Shown one piece after another: positions 1 through 10,550 of a DNA stretch of 64,000 bases. The position numbers and the translations under genes are program-made. Source of the DNA: Chionoecetes opilio (taxonomy: Eukaryota; Arthropoda; Malacostraca; Decapoda; Majidae); NCBI GenBank assembly GCA_016584305.1, contig JACEEZ010001669.1, positions 1-64,000 on the forward strand. Reading direction: 5' to 3'. How positions within the stretch are numbered: the first letter of the stretch is position 1; the number at the start of each line of letters is the position of its first letter. The notes beneath the pieces were generated by a model, which worked only from the letters and a program-made list of their open reading frames with translations, searched no databases and had not been told where the DNA came from.

Positions 1-378
1 ACTCATAACTCACTGCAGGAAGCGGAATACCAAACTATCCTTACATAACTATGGTATTTAGGTATCTAAATGGTCGGTACCTGGTGTGTGATTCTGTGAC
101 GTTATTCCATGTTATGTGGCGTCATAGCAATGGATGAAAGAGGGAGTGCATAAGGGTGGATGAGAAATTTTTCGTTACATATAATATATCAACTTTTGTT
201 CTCTCTTTTTATTCGTCATACATTCAGCATAGCAAGGTCAAAGGGAATAGAGATCTTAATTCCCTTGGCCTTGCAGCATAGTTCAACCTACACTATTTCT
301 TTGCAACGAAAAAAACATAATAATCTAAATTTCCTCTTCATTCTAAGTCTCTCAGCATTAGTATATAGGCTACTCTTG
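1..378. other. AT-rich unannotated sequence
   Basis: I see no gene, RNA or recognisable repeat here. The open frames are short, AT-rich and without family features. A TTAA-ended MITE begins at its right edge. Confidence 0.5.
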
Positions 379-587
379 TTAACCCCTTGACACCCATAAC
401 GTAATTTATATTGTAATTTGGCTACCATTAGACTATTGTTTTGTGAATATAAGCAATATTTTATAGATATGACCTGTTTAGTATCCTTGTCCACTAACTA
501 ATTTGGTATATAAGTTACTTTTCGTAATTTTGGCTAACAACATACGATTTTTATAGCAAAGGAAAGATCTGGGCATGAAGGGGTTAA
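379..587 (-). mobile_element. TTAA-flanked MITE, copy 1
   Basis: This is one of seven copies in the window of a roughly 210-bp non-coding unit. It runs from TTAACCCCTT to AAGGGGTTAA. The interior has a fixed order of blocks: AAAGATCTGGG, a stretch naming a tagged TATAAAATATTGCTTAT core, then CCCAAATTACAAT, here read on the minus strand. The terminal CCCC and the TTAA target recall piggyBac-type elements, but that superfamily assignment is inference. It encodes nothing. Confidence 0.75.
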
Positions 588-857
588 TTTTCTGCCAAGC
601 AACTCCGAGCATAGGTTACATAATACTGATGTTGATATGAAATTTCAGCCAACGAGGGCACTGGGGTTGGGGGAGAACAGGATGCTTGCCGTGCGTGAGT
701 GCCGCAGGATGTAGAGAGAAGGGTGGCGAGCTGACTAACTTTATTGTGACTCATACTTGAAGTGATCATTTTATATCTATTCAGTCCTTTCTAGTAATTT
801 ATTTGTATATTATAATCATGTCTCTTCTTTTCTTTCTCTTTTAAGGGTTACATAATC

Positions 858-1035
858 CGTTCAGAACATAAGAAAATAAGGAAGCTACAAGAGCCGCGAG
901 ACCTACACGTGGTAGTTCATGTTACTTAATAATATAGACCTACATCCACCTTCATCCTCATCCATGAAATGTCTAGCCTCCTTTTAAAGCTCCCTAATGA
1001 CTCCGCACTAACTACCTAACCATAACACTCACAGT
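858..1035 (-). mobile_element. 3' end of CR1-like LINE, truncated copy
   Basis: On the minus strand this reads as the last part of a non-LTR reverse-transcriptase ORF and its 3' UTR. It ends with the family signature CTTCCTTATTTTCTTATG. The same tail recurs at 12.2, 16.0, 33.6, 55.7 and 60.1 kb, so it is a multicopy 5'-truncated retrotransposon. Confidence 0.7.
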
Positions 1036-1209
1036 TTCTTTTTATAACTTTCTTCACACCCTTATATAGATTCCTTAGGCTTGGGACCTTCGTGTAGCAT
1101 TCCTTTGAGCCGTTTCAATCTTACCTCTGTATTTTTTTCTTTCTTATCAGATGAATCCAAATTACAGATGCGCATTCTAGACTTTGATTTCAAAATTATG
1201 TTACCTCCC

Positions 1210-1422
1210 TTAACCCCTTGAGACCCAGAACATAATTTCAATTGTAATTGGGTAACATTAGGACGATTTTTAGTGAATATAAGCAATATTTTATAGATAT
1301 GACCTGCTTAGTATCCTTGTCCACTAATTAACTTGGTATATTCAGTTACTTTCGTAATTTTAGGGCTCGACAACATACAATTTTTTTTATAGCAAAGGAA
1401 AGATCTGGCGTGAAGGGGTCAA
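1210..1422 (-). mobile_element. TTAA-flanked MITE, copy 2
   Basis: Same unit and orientation as the copy at 379-587. The left end is TTAACCCCTTG. At the right end the expected TTAA has decayed to TCAA after GAAGGGG. Confidence 0.75.
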
Positions 1423-1670
1423 TATTGATTTGTTTGTACATGTGAAGGCTATTCTATATTGGAAAGCAATTTGTATACGTTCAGTACTTTATTTCTATAT
1501 TATATCAGGTGACAGCTTATTACTAATGATACTATCAAGTTCTTCTTTTCCGCTGTCAGTAGGTTTACGTTTCTATAGTTTATTAGTTCTAGCGGTCTTC
1601 ATCCACTTTCCCCAAACGTTACTTTAAGTTGTCTTATGGGTGAACACGATATCACATGGGTCCCTCAGCC

Positions 1671-1697
1671 TATAGTCTATTTTTTTTACGAGGCGCA
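1671..1697 (+). repeat. Orphan terminal-repeat fragment (ACGAGGCG family)
   Basis: A short match to the left terminal repeat of the element at 2,382-2,596 and 13,560-13,987 (TATAGTCTATTTTTTTACG then AGGCG). The similarity stops after GAGGCG, just before the 21-bp minisatellite. It is either a truncated element or a rearrangement remnant. Confidence 0.5.
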
Positions 1698-1726
1698 AAG
1701 CCAAGTTGGTTGATAGAAGTAAAGGT

Positions 1727-2290
1727 TTAAGAAGAGGTGATAAAGTAGAAGAAGAGGTTCATAAAGTAGAAGAAGAGGTTGATGATGAAGAAGAAGAGGT
1801 TGAAAAGTAGAAGAAGAGGTTGATAAAGAGAAGAAGAGGTTGATGAAGAAAAAGAAGAGGTTGATGAAGTAGAAGAAGAGGTTGGGTGAAGTAGAAGAAG
1901 GTTGTTGAAGTAGAAGAAGAGGTGATAAAGTAGAAGAGAGGTTTTTGAAGTAGAAGAAGAGGTTGATGAAGTAGAAGAAGAGGTTGTTGAAGAAGAAGAA
2001 GAGGTTGATAAAGTAGAAGAAGAGGTTTTATAAGTAGAAAAAGAGGTTGTTGAAGTAAAAGAAGAGGTTGATGTAGAAGAAGAAGAGGTGATGAAGTAGA
2101 AGAAGAGGTTGTTGAAGAAGAAGAAGAGGTTGATGAAGTAAAAGAAGAGGTTGATGAAGTAAAAGAAGAGGTTGATGTAGAAGAAGAAGAGGTTGATGAA
2201 GAAGAAGAAGAGGTTGATGAAGTAAAAGAAGAGGTTGATGAAGTAAAAGAAGAGGTTGATAAAGTAGAAGAAGAGGTTGTTGAAGAAGAA
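1727..2290 (+). repeat. 21-bp minisatellite, VDEVEEE-type
   Basis: Tandem variants of GTTGATGAAGTAGAAGAAGAG, about 26 copies, with one-codon variants and single-base deletions. Read on the plus strand a unit gives an acidic heptad (Val-Asp-Glu-Val-Glu-Glu-Glu), but the frame is broken repeatedly. The complementary strand has a long Phe/Asn/Ser-rich open frame that I regard as an artefact of purine bias. The array stops exactly at a fragment of LPMO exon 3, so it occupies the place of the upstream part of that exon. Confidence 0.85.
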
Positions 2291-2381
2291 GATCTGCACC
2301 AACAACAACCCGACTTGGCGGCCTCCCAGAAAGTGCCTCAACGCGTGAGTCTCCGCCGAGGTTTATATATAAATATTATAG
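2290..2381 (+). pseudogene. Truncated LPMO exon-3 end plus start of intron
   Basis: Bases 2,290-2,344 match the last 55 or so bases of AA15 LPMO exon 3 (13,467-13,520), including the Cys-x-Asn-Asn-Asn-Pro stretch and the Cys-Leu-Asn before the splice donor. The donor GTGAGTCTCC at 2,345 is kept, and intron similarity continues through the MITE at 2,382-2,596. A one-base loss after the Asn run and a one-base gain downstream shift the frame locally. Nothing upstream survives: the 21-bp minisatellite abuts the break. No other exon of this copy is visible nearby. It is a dead duplicate, and its intron acts as a clock for insertions in the intact gene. Confidence 0.8.
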
Positions 2382-2596
2382 TATAGTCTATTGTTCTAAC
2401 GAGGCGAAAATTCCATCCAATCTTAAGGTCTCATTCTTATAATTATGCCAATGTTACACTGATAATATGGTTAACTATGATAGAATACAACTGAAATTTA
2501 GAAGAAACCGTACTATTCCCTTCTCCTGCATCAAATATCAGTCAGTAAGCAGCAAGGGGGCAGTATTTTTTACCTTTTTATAAAAAACAGAGTATA
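2382..2596 (+). mobile_element. MITE with ACGAGGCGAAAA terminal repeats (no nested insert)
   Basis: Left end TATAGTCTATTG then ACGAGGCGAAAA, right end a decayed inverted form ending in GAGTATA. It lies at the same place in the duplicated LPMO intron as the element at 13,560-13,987. The two are therefore paralogous by descent, not separate insertions. At 2,423 an intact single TTAA corresponds to the insertion point of the TTAA MITE in the other copy. Confidence 0.65.
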
Positions 2597-2692
2597 CACA
2601 GTGGGGGTGATGCAGGTCGAGGAAACAAACGCTGCAAACTGGTGTGAGGAATGGAAAGGAAAATTAAAGTGTAGCGAAACTTGAGGTGACAT

Positions 2693-2905
2693 TAACCCCT
2701 TTACACCCAGATCTTTCCTTTGCTATAAAAAAATCGTATGTTGTCGAGCCATAACATTTAGAGAAGTAACTGAATATACCCAATTAGTAGTCGACAAGGA
2801 TACTAAACAGGCCATATCTATAAAATATTGATCATAGTCACTAAAAATCATCTAATGGTACCCAAATTAGAAAGGAAATTATGTTGTGGGTCTAAAGGGG
2901 GTTAA
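2693..2905 (+). mobile_element. TTAA-flanked MITE, copy 3
   Basis: TTAACCCCTTTACACCCAG at the left and AAAGGGGGTTAA at the right, with the family's AGATCTTTCCTTTGCTAT block just inside. Opposite orientation to the copies at 379 and 1,210. Confidence 0.75.
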
Positions 2906-4284
2906 TGCCCCTTCAACCTCCATGGGAAGACTCGCGAGAATTTTTGTGTACTGAAAGAAACAAAGCAGCTAAAGAAAAAATGTAGTATAAGATTTATATA
3001 CAGATGAAGAATGAGGAAGAGGAAGAAGAGGAGATTAGAAAACAGAACAAATCAAATACAAGAAGATTTAAAAAGAAAATATTTAACACATCAGAATAAT
3101 ATTAAACTCTATTTACTACTACTACTACTAAATACTTTCTACTACTACTATACTACTAACTACTACTACTAGTCTAACTAAATAGCCTACTACTGAAAAA
3201 TATGTTTGCTCTGCCCCGATACCACAGTAACCATGAGATGGCCCCAACAAAAAAAGTAATTTTTTGTTCAAACATTACAATGCACTTGTTTGTACAGGCG
3301 AGATATTTTAAGAGACTTTTGGCCATCAATAACTCCCTCATTAAATGGTGTTTGCCTTTTAAAAGAACGAATATACAGTTCCTTCACTATCATTATTATT
3401 TCGAGATTTTTATACCATAAATTTTGATAAAATATGACCTGCAAACCATCAAAGCTAGAATTACGTGGGTACAAAATCATGAACCTGGCCGTCTGAACTA
3501 CTATGCACCAAACATGTAAGCTTATATAACTGCAGGTAGTGCTTGTAGGTGGAATTTTAGATAATGTGGTGAATTATTTTAATTTTGAATGATGTTTTAA
3601 TTTTCTTATATGGTCCTGAAGTCCTTGAGTTTCATATTTTTTATTTTGTCATTTTATATGTACAGTAAAACTTGGTTTATTGATACGTTTTCCTTGTGTA
3701 ATTTTTATTATGCATCAATTTAATCTCTGTATATTTGTATATACGAAATAAAGGAATGATGATGATGGGTGATGACTACTACTACTACTAACTACTACTA
3801 CTACTATACTACTACTACTACTACTACTTACTACTTCTACTACTACATGGAACAAGGCAAAACAAAAAAATAGAAGATCCAGTGTTTTAGGCTTACGTCG
3901 CAACATTTACAACATTGGAAACATTTCGTTGAGACTTCCGCCAACCTAATTTCTTTCCCCGGTACTTTCGATTGCCCTAACAACTCACGGCGAGTCACTA
4001 TCCCTCCCCTCTATACCCCTCAACGCCACCCAACGCCCCTACACCCAGGGTCATACGGTTCAGTGACTCCTGCAAGAATGATCAGTGAGGGACCGCGACC
4101 TAGAATTGTCGGGTTATATCGTGGCCACCGAGAGACACCGTGGCCACCGAGAGACAGTGGCCACGGTTATGTTATACTTGACGTCACGAGTCCCGTCCAC
4201 AAGCTGCTCGTTGGCCGACCCTACTATATGACCCTGCCTACACCCTTCTCTGCCCCGCCTCGCACACTCCCTTATCCTGTTCAC
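2906..4284. other. AT-rich spacer with two CTA trinucleotide tracts
   Basis: No gene is supported. Interrupted (TAC)n/(CTA)n microsatellites occupy about 3,114-3,171 and 3,774-3,846. The open frames across them are low-complexity products of the repeats. Confidence 0.7.
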
Positions 4285-4530
4285 AATTCGGTAAACTCTG
4301 GAACTCTCTTTCTGTTTCTATTCTTCCTCCTTTTCTACGACTTAATTTTTTTCAAGAGAGGAGTAACAAGACACATCCCGAACTAAATTGTCCCACCCAC
4401 CCTTTTCATATTCTCTTTCTGTCTTCTTTTATAGGGACTGGCAACTAAACTGGACTTAAAGGGACTGGCAATGGGCTTTTTCTTTCTTCTTTTTTGCCTT
4501 TGGGCCAGTCCTTCATGATGTAAAAAAAAA
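4285..4530 (+). mobile_element. 3' end of jockey-like LINE, fragment
   Basis: The plus strand reads as the end of the same non-LTR retrotransposon ORF present at 28.5-29.9 kb (a Gly-Lys-Leu-Trp-Asn type stretch, then a Phe-Lys-Arg-Gly-Val-Thr-Arg-His tail and stop). It continues into the shared 3' UTR with TATAGGGACTGGCAACTAA and an A-rich end at about 4,520. Confidence 0.7.
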
Positions 4531-4642
4531 GGGAAAAAAACACTGCAGAAAAGGTGTGGCTGGGAGAGCGCACCAAACTCATACATCCTTCTCACATTGC
4601 CTTGTAGCTATAGAGGACAGTGGGTAATCGTCTCCGGTTTAT

Positions 4643-4918
4643 GGAACTGTCGCCCATAGGAACTCTCGACGAAACACCAACCCAGAACTCCCCCCGACAT
4701 TGGAACACTCGCCGACGTGTACATTTTGGCGACAGTTCAACTTGTAATATATGAAAAGGAATGTAACCTAACCTAACCACATAACCTAGCCTAACTATTC
4801 AGGCTATTATTGGTATTTAATCCCTGAATGCAGAAACACGGGTAATGGGAACACTCGCGACGTGAAAAATAGGAACACTCGTCGCCCGTCGGCGAGTGTT
4901 CCTATCGGCGACAGTTCC
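4643..4918. mobile_element. MITE with GGAACTGTCGCC terminal repeats
   Basis: Inverted ends GGAACTGTCGCCCATAGGAA and its near-complement at 4,890-4,918 enclose about 276 bp without coding capacity. A shared motif (TCCTATCGGCGACAGTT) recurs in the foldback at 44.3-44.9 kb, so the two are related. A short AACCT-type telomere-like run lies inside at about 4,763-4,795. Confidence 0.65.
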
Positions 4919-5168
4919 AGGTACCTAGAGGGACAATGGGTAGCCTAATCCTCCTCCCCCTCTCTCCCTTTTCCCCCATACAGGGATGTATGGGGAGGTC
5001 CCAGTCCCAGCCGTGCCCCTTTTCGCCCTTTCCCCTTTCCCTTTCCCTTCGTCAGGTTATCCTTCCTCTATTTAACGTGACGCAGCATGTTTTGTGGCAC
5101 AGTAGTGGGTCAGAGGGGAAATCAAAGAGGGGTCTGTAGAGGGTTGAGGAACCCCCCGTCGGTGCTCT

Positions 5169-5379
5169 TTAACCCGTCAAAGCCCAGATCTTTCCTTTTC
5201 TAAAATAAAACGTTTTTTAGCTATAAAAACTACGAAAAAGTAAACTAAATAAACCAAATTAGCTAATGAACAAGGATATTAAAACAGGTCATCTATATAA
5301 TATTGCTTTTGTCATTAAAATCGCCAAATGGTGGTTATATTACTATGAAAATTTTTGTTCTGGGGCCTCAAGGGGATAA
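5169..5379 (+). mobile_element. TTAA-flanked MITE, copy 4
   Basis: Starts TTAACCCGTCAAAGCCCAG and ends CTCAAGGGGATAA, with the right TTAA changed to ATAA. More diverged than the other copies. Confidence 0.7.
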
Positions 5380-5497
5380 TATTTTTGTTCTGTTAAGTAA
5401 TAATTTTGGTGTGTGGGACGGAAGTTGTCACGTGGGGGTTTTGCCGATTTCTTCAACGCTGTCTTTTAAATTTTTCCTACATACTTTTCTTTGATGT

Positions 5498-5672
5498 CTT
5501 TGTTGTTGTTGTTGTTGTTGTGGCTGTTTTTATTTTTATTAATTGTTGTTTTTGTTGTTCTTGTTCTTTTGTCGTCTCCGTCTTTGTTGGGCGTCGTCGT
5601 TTGGGTCGTTTGCATATCGCCGTTTCATTGTCTAAGCTGTTGTCATCGTCGTCGTCTTTGTCGTCGTCGTTG
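5498..5672. repeat. GTT/GTC-rich degenerate trinucleotide tract
   Basis: Runs of GTT and GTC triplets with interruptions. The Val/Phe/Leu-rich open frames here are low-complexity products. Confidence 0.7.
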
Positions 5673-6250
5673 CAGTATGATCAAGGGAAGGAAAATACAT
5701 CTAAGGATATGAATGGTTTTTTTCTCCAAATGTCTACGTCATGACTCTGATCAACTTTTACAACCATCCATTCGCATCAAAATAAAGGTCGTGAGTTTTT
5801 GTTCCTTGATTTATGATGCTTTTATGGTTCAGGTTCAATCTGGTTACATACACGAATGCAGACTTTTTTTTATATACAAAGCTGCAAGAGTTGGCAGAGA
5901 CACATTCATCTAACTTATTACTTAATTCCTTGAGTGATTTTCCTCTAACTGTAACACAGCACGCACATGCATGTAATGCAATCTGAACCAACGATCAAAG
6001 GATTTTTAATTTCATCGCAGCTGTTCCTTTGCGACACAAGTTAATAAAAAGTGCGGAGTTTATAAAAGACTCCCGATTACGTAAACAGCCTTCATAAGTG
6101 TTAACAAAGCACAGAGTGTATCATCACAGTCCGCCACGTTGTGCTCAAATAGCCGACTCAGGGACACATTAATTGTCCTCGTTGCCGTCGTCATCGCCAC
6201 CACCACCACAGTCAGTACAGCGTTACTGACCATATTAATTTAACTATTAC
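5673..6250. other. No gene recognised
   Basis: Unique-looking sequence upstream of the large DNA transposon. A short CCA/GTC-rich patch lies at about 6,183-6,215. No family features are visible. Confidence 0.5.
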
Positions 6251-6253
6251 TAA

Positions 6254-6619
6254 TAGTCGGGTCACTTAGGGCGGAAAAAGGCTTTCGCTTCACCTTAGGT
6301 GAAGGAAGTATTTTGAGGGTCTTATCCTAAGCATTTTGTGCCGCTGAATCCGAAAATCGTAGTTGGGTCACTCGTTAGCGGTTAAGTTTCGCGCAATTTG
6401 CAATTGGCAATTTGGCAATAAAATTGGCAATTACAAATTGCAGAATAAGAACAGACGTCGTAGAGACTCATTTTGGACTCAAATTGAAGCTTATTAAGAG
6501 TGCATAAAATGTTATTGAGTACTCCGTGTTGTATCTGTTCGGATTACTGATCTATAATGGAAATTAGAGATAAGTGGAAAAAAATTAGGAAAAATATAAA
6601 AGGAATAATTTTGGCCTTA
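6254..6619 (+). repeat. Left terminal inverted repeat of element 1
   Basis: Matches the complement of 10,182-10,547 through conserved blocks: the CACTTAGGGCG end, AGGTGAAGGAAGTATTTTG, a GTGCCGCTGAATCCGAAAAT block, an AAATTGGCAATT palindrome-rich part and TAATTTCCA-type sequence near the inner edge. Differences are small indels, for example GGAAAAAGGCTTTC reduced in the right copy. Confidence 0.85.
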
Positions 6620-6763
6620 AAGCCTGAGTTCTTAATAATTAAAAACTAAATTTTAATAGTAAAATAAGTAAAATAACAAACAATTGTTCTTAGGACACAT
6701 TAATTAAAACGAATTTGTGCAAGGTGGGTACAATTATTGCGTAGAACAGGGTATTTCAACTGA

Positions 6764-6847
6764 AAAATGCTTAGGATAAGACCCTCAAAATACTTCCTTC
6801 ACCTAAGGTGAAGCGAAAGCCTTTTTCCGCCCGAAGTGACCCGAGTA
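6764..6847 (-). repeat. Internal inverted copy of the element-1 terminus
   Basis: About 84 bp that repeat, in reverse orientation and almost without change, the outermost 84 bases of the left end (6,254-6,337). With the left end this forms a 594-bp unit that looks like a self-contained MITE at the left edge of the element. The inner end is followed by TTA, not TAA, so it does not share the outer duplication. Confidence 0.75.
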
Positions 6848-6979
6848 TTAATCCAGAACACAAAATTTCAAACAACGAAACCGAGTCTCCTCCGCGTATT
6901 TTTGGAAAATAACAATTAGAACACAAAAAAATCCCTTACTTGCGATAGCGAGCGTTCACAAGTTGAAAAAATCGAATAT

Positions 6980-9960
6980 CTAGTCGTCTACGCCATCGAC
7001 GTCCTCATGCCCATCTTCCTCGTCGTTGATGCACATCTCGGGGGAGCAATCGCAAAGCTCCGAACAAGGAGTCTGCAGGCGTTGACAGCGGCAGCGATTG
7101 GTCGAGCAGTTCGTCTTGCATCCGCACTGCATCCCATCCATGATACTTTGCGGGGCGGGAGGCAGGGTGGAAGGGATAGGCGCCAGGTTTGGTCCGTAGC
7201 CGTACTTGGTCGGGTCGAGGGTCACCAACTCCTTCTTCACAGCCCCCTCCCAGACGACGGCCTGTAGCTGGGCTCGCATAATGTGCTGGTGTGGCGTTGA
7301 CTGTCGGAGGGGCCAGTGCTGCTCCAACCTTCTTCTTCTGAAGTGCCGTCCACCTCGCCTGCGGCAGAGAGCAGGTATATCCGTAAATTCTGCTCACGAA
7401 TCGGCACAGCACGTCCAGGCTCTCTTGCGTCAGCGGACCAGGGCTTCGGAGTGTACCAAAAGCGTCGAGGGTTGCCTGGTCGGCCGCCTGGAACACAGGC
7501 CAGCTTGCAACTTGCCTTTCCTGAAGAGGGCGCAAGTGGTGTCGCAACCAGTCAGAGCATGGAAGGACGTGATCACATCCGCGTGAGAGCCCAGTTCATC
7601 GTGGATGAGCTGAACGTTGAAAGTCGTCTTGCCAAGCTGGAGGCACGTGTTGGGAGGTATCTTGGGGAAGTGTCGGAGGAGGAGGACGAGGACGTCAGTG
7701 TCCGGAGAAACTACGGTTGCCTCACATCTTTGTCGAGCATGGAGAGATGATATATCATCTTAGTGTCCGCTTCCTCTTGTTCTGAAGCGAACTTGGCTCC
7801 GTCCGGTCCAGAAGTTGCCACGGCTTTGTCGCGCCACGCGCAGACGACGCGTGACTCCCATGAATGGTGCTGGATTTGGGAGGCAATGAGAGAGGTCATA
7901 GCAGTCTTGTTGCTTTTGGTGGACAAGATGTTAGCCATGGTCATTCCAGCTTTGATCCTCGTCGCTGCTTGGATGTCGATATCGTATCCTCCACCTCGGG
8001 CTCGCTGTTCCCTCGTCTTGTCTTTGAGGGACGCGCCGATGTCGTACCTGTCAAAGACAAGGTGCAACTCCCCGTAGCCAACACCCAGTTGGGCAACTCT
8101 CTGCAGGAGGGATCCAACCAGGTCCTTAAAGTTTGCTGAGCCGGAAACGGGGTGCTGCTGAAGGATAGCCATCCCGTCGAGGACCAGCACGCGAGAGGAT
8201 GAAGGGGTTTGCGAGGCCGTGGAGACCGCCGCGTTCATCTTCTCCAGAACCCTGAGAAGGGCACTTTTGTCGTGACCCGCGGGTGGCCTTGGTCGTCAAA
8301 GAGGGCAAGAGGGAACAGGGAGAGCTCATAGTTGGAGATGATGGTGCGAAGGTCCAGACTGCTGTCGAGTTGGAGGGCGAGCAGCAGGCGCCGAGTGAAG
8401 TCTGAGGATCCCGTGACAATCACCTGCTTCCTCCGATTGAAACTTTGGCTTTCTTGCCCAGCGTTTTGAATGTATTGGTAGGCTGACGATGCAGGACCTC
8501 CCATGGACTTTGCTGCGCAGTCCTGATCCTTCCCTCTTCGTACTTCAAGAGAGCTTCCTTGCCAGTCTCCTCGATTCTTGTCAGTGCGTCCACCATCTTA
8601 TTGGAACAACCTTGCGGGAAAGGACGGTGGTGAGTTGGGCTTTCTCGCGAGTGAAGGGTTATGCTGGCGAAGAAGACCAGCAACCTCTTGGTCATCTCGT
8701 GTGTCTTCTTCGTGACCGCTGGGCTGTCTTGTGGTGCTTTGATGCCGTAGCAGAACTTCCGAATGATTTGGCCTTGATTGCCAAGAGTTCGTCTTGGATC
8801 AAGAAGAACTTGGTCCTCGTCGAGGGATTTTTCGTGATCCCTACAAGCCCACCGTCACCTTTCAGAGTCCGGTTCACCTGTTCCAAGGCATGGTCGCAGG
8901 CAAGGGACGTGAAAGGTACCAACGACTTACGGAACGACCCAGTGTTCTCCAAGTACGTCCACGCTCTTGGATTCTTGAGGCGGAGGTCTGCATCATGGCC
9001 ACGTAAACCGGGACGAACCGGGCGTAGGAGCTTCGATTCATGGCGAAGAAGAACGGTCCGAACTCCTCCAACGTCTTCAGGTGCAGCGCCCAGTCTCCTG
9101 TCCGCACAGCCCTGGTGTAGTTCAAAAGCAGGAGGACCATCTTGACGTATCGTCATGGAGAACTTGCTCAAGGGACTGTCGTCTGATCCCGCTGACCTCA
9201 GGATCTTGCAGCTTGGGTGCAAGGATCTCGAGGGCTTTCTTGAAGGAATCCAGTCTTCCATCCTCTGCCAACTCCTGGACGGCGAATTCTTCGGCGCTCT
9301 CCATTGTCCCGGAAGAAAACTGAGAGCTAGGAGTGCACTTGTGAGGATTATGTGTGCCTCAATTCCGCGGTTGACGTGTGTTTCCGGCCAAAATCTGCCG
9401 GACTGTGGCGGTCCGTACACCCCCGACTCGTGGAGCACCTCGTCGAAGCGCTCCCCTCCAGGAAAACACCGATGCACCGCAGCATGGCTATGACGACGTG
9501 TAGGTCGCCAAGGCGGACGATCCAGTTTTCCTTCTTCAAGTTCAACTGATCTCCAGGAGCTTTGAGAAGAGCGCCATGTCGGCAGCAACAAGCACCGGAG
9601 CCCCATCGCCGTCAGCGCTTGTTGAATTTTCTCCATTTCTGTCATCATGGTGAATATTGACGAGTACTCTGGCGCTGGAGAGTCGAGAATGGGCAAGGTG
9701 CAGATTGTCGTCGGTGGGACAGGCGGAACATCTCGAGTCGGCTGTTGAAGGCTGACCAGTCTGGGCATGCTCCGCGGGAGGTCTTCAGGGCAGCGATGCC
9801 GAAGGAGAGTAGGACGAGAGTGTCCTTGTCCTTGGAGTTCTCAGCGCTCTCGAGGCGAGGTTCTCGAAAGAGAGCGGGGAAGCTTCGGCTTAAGCGAGCG
9901 GTTCATGGGACAGGGGCTGACCTCGTAAATGGAAGCAGGGAGGGTTCAGCAGCGTCAGAA
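6980..9960 (-). pseudogene. Frameshifted PIN/CXC transposon protein
   Basis: One protein of roughly 950-1,000 residues is spread over many consecutive minus-strand frames, so it is broken by repeated small indels. In order from the N-terminal side: a Trp-Ser-Ala-Phe-Asn segment (about 9,800), WIVRLGDLH (about 9,510), LHLKTLEEFGPFFFAMNR with ARFVPVYVAMM (about 9,000-9,090), a DHALEQVNRTLKGDGGL stretch (about 8,880), ALFDDQG (about 8,300), then the nuclease-like part at 7,711-8,238. That part has an LVLDGM start, VFDRYD, SLKDKTR, EQEEADTKM and TDVLVLL, whose acidic residues match the FEN1/XPG fold of PIN nucleases. TGCDTTCALF follows at about 7,550. The end (7,000-7,150) is a CxCxxxC cysteine cluster like tesmin/TSO1 CXC domains, then an acidic tail and stop. 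I infer it is the transposase. The catalytic assignment is not proven. No intact start codon can be chosen. Confidence 0.75.
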
Positions 9961-10181
9961 TGAAACTTGAGGGGCTCAGCTCTGACGGAGAAGATGGGCC
10001 TTTTAATTAAATTATAGCCAATGAAATTTTACATTTATTTGCGAAATTTCATTACCGTATGTCATAAAAATACGACCATGAGGGGACAGTCAGAGAAAAG
10101 TTACCATTTTCTATTAATCAGACGGTAGTGCCTTTATGAGAACAGATACAGCCAGAAACATTCATGACTTTTGATGTGAAA

Positions 10182-10547
10182 TAAGGCCAAATTATTCCTT
10201 TTATATTTTTTTCCATTTTTTTCCACTTATCTCTAATTTCCATTATAGTTCAGAAAATGCGAACAGATACAACCACGGAGTACTAAATAACATTTTATGC
10301 ACTCTTAATAAGCTTCAATTTGAGTCCAAAACGAGGTCTCTACGACGCCCTGGTTCTCATTCTGCAATTTGTAATTGCCAATTTTTTTTGCCAAATTGCC
10401 AAATTGCAAATTGCGTAAAAAACTTACCGCTAACGAGTGACCCAACTACGATTTTCGGATTCAGCGGCACAAAATGCTTAGGATAAGACCCTCAAAATAC
10501 TTCCTTCACCTAATGTGAAGCAAAATCGCCCTAAGTGCCCCCTACTA
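10182..10547 (-). repeat. Right terminal inverted repeat of element 1
   Basis: Inverted partner of 6,254-6,619. The outermost bases GTGCCCCCTACTA are slightly diverged from the left end. TAA follows directly. Confidence 0.85.
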
Positions 10548-10550
10548 TAA

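Larger units (their letters stand above)
6254..10547 (-). mobile_element. DNA transposon with PIN/CXC-type transposase (element 1)
   Basis: A 4,294-bp element. Its ends are TAGTCGGGTCACTTAGGG at 6,254 and the complement of TAGTAGGGGGCACTTAGGG ending at 10,547. Long terminal inverted repeats of about 366 bp continue inward. A 3-bp direct repeat TAA flanks it (6,251-6,253 and 10,548-10,550), which I read as the target-site duplication. The single broken protein inside is on the minus strand and is GC-rich, unlike the AT-rich flanks. The protein family is shared with the second element at 25.7-28.5 kb. From memory the combination of XPG-like nuclease, Cys-rich tail, long inverted repeats and 3-bp duplication fits what repeat databases call Academ, but I cannot check this. 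Confidence 0.8.

Noticed and set aside
1727..2341. 204-codon minus-strand frame rich in Phe, Asn and Ser
   Set aside because: It is the complement of a purine-rich 21-bp minisatellite.
6251..6850. Target-site duplication TAATA/TATTA for the 594-bp inner unit
   Set aside because: The bases are complementary parts of the inverted ends rather than a direct repeat; the direct repeat TAA matches only the outer element boundary.
7316..9493. Long plus-strand open frames within element 1
   Set aside because: They are antisense shadows of the minus-strand transposon protein, whose conserved motifs lie on the other strand.
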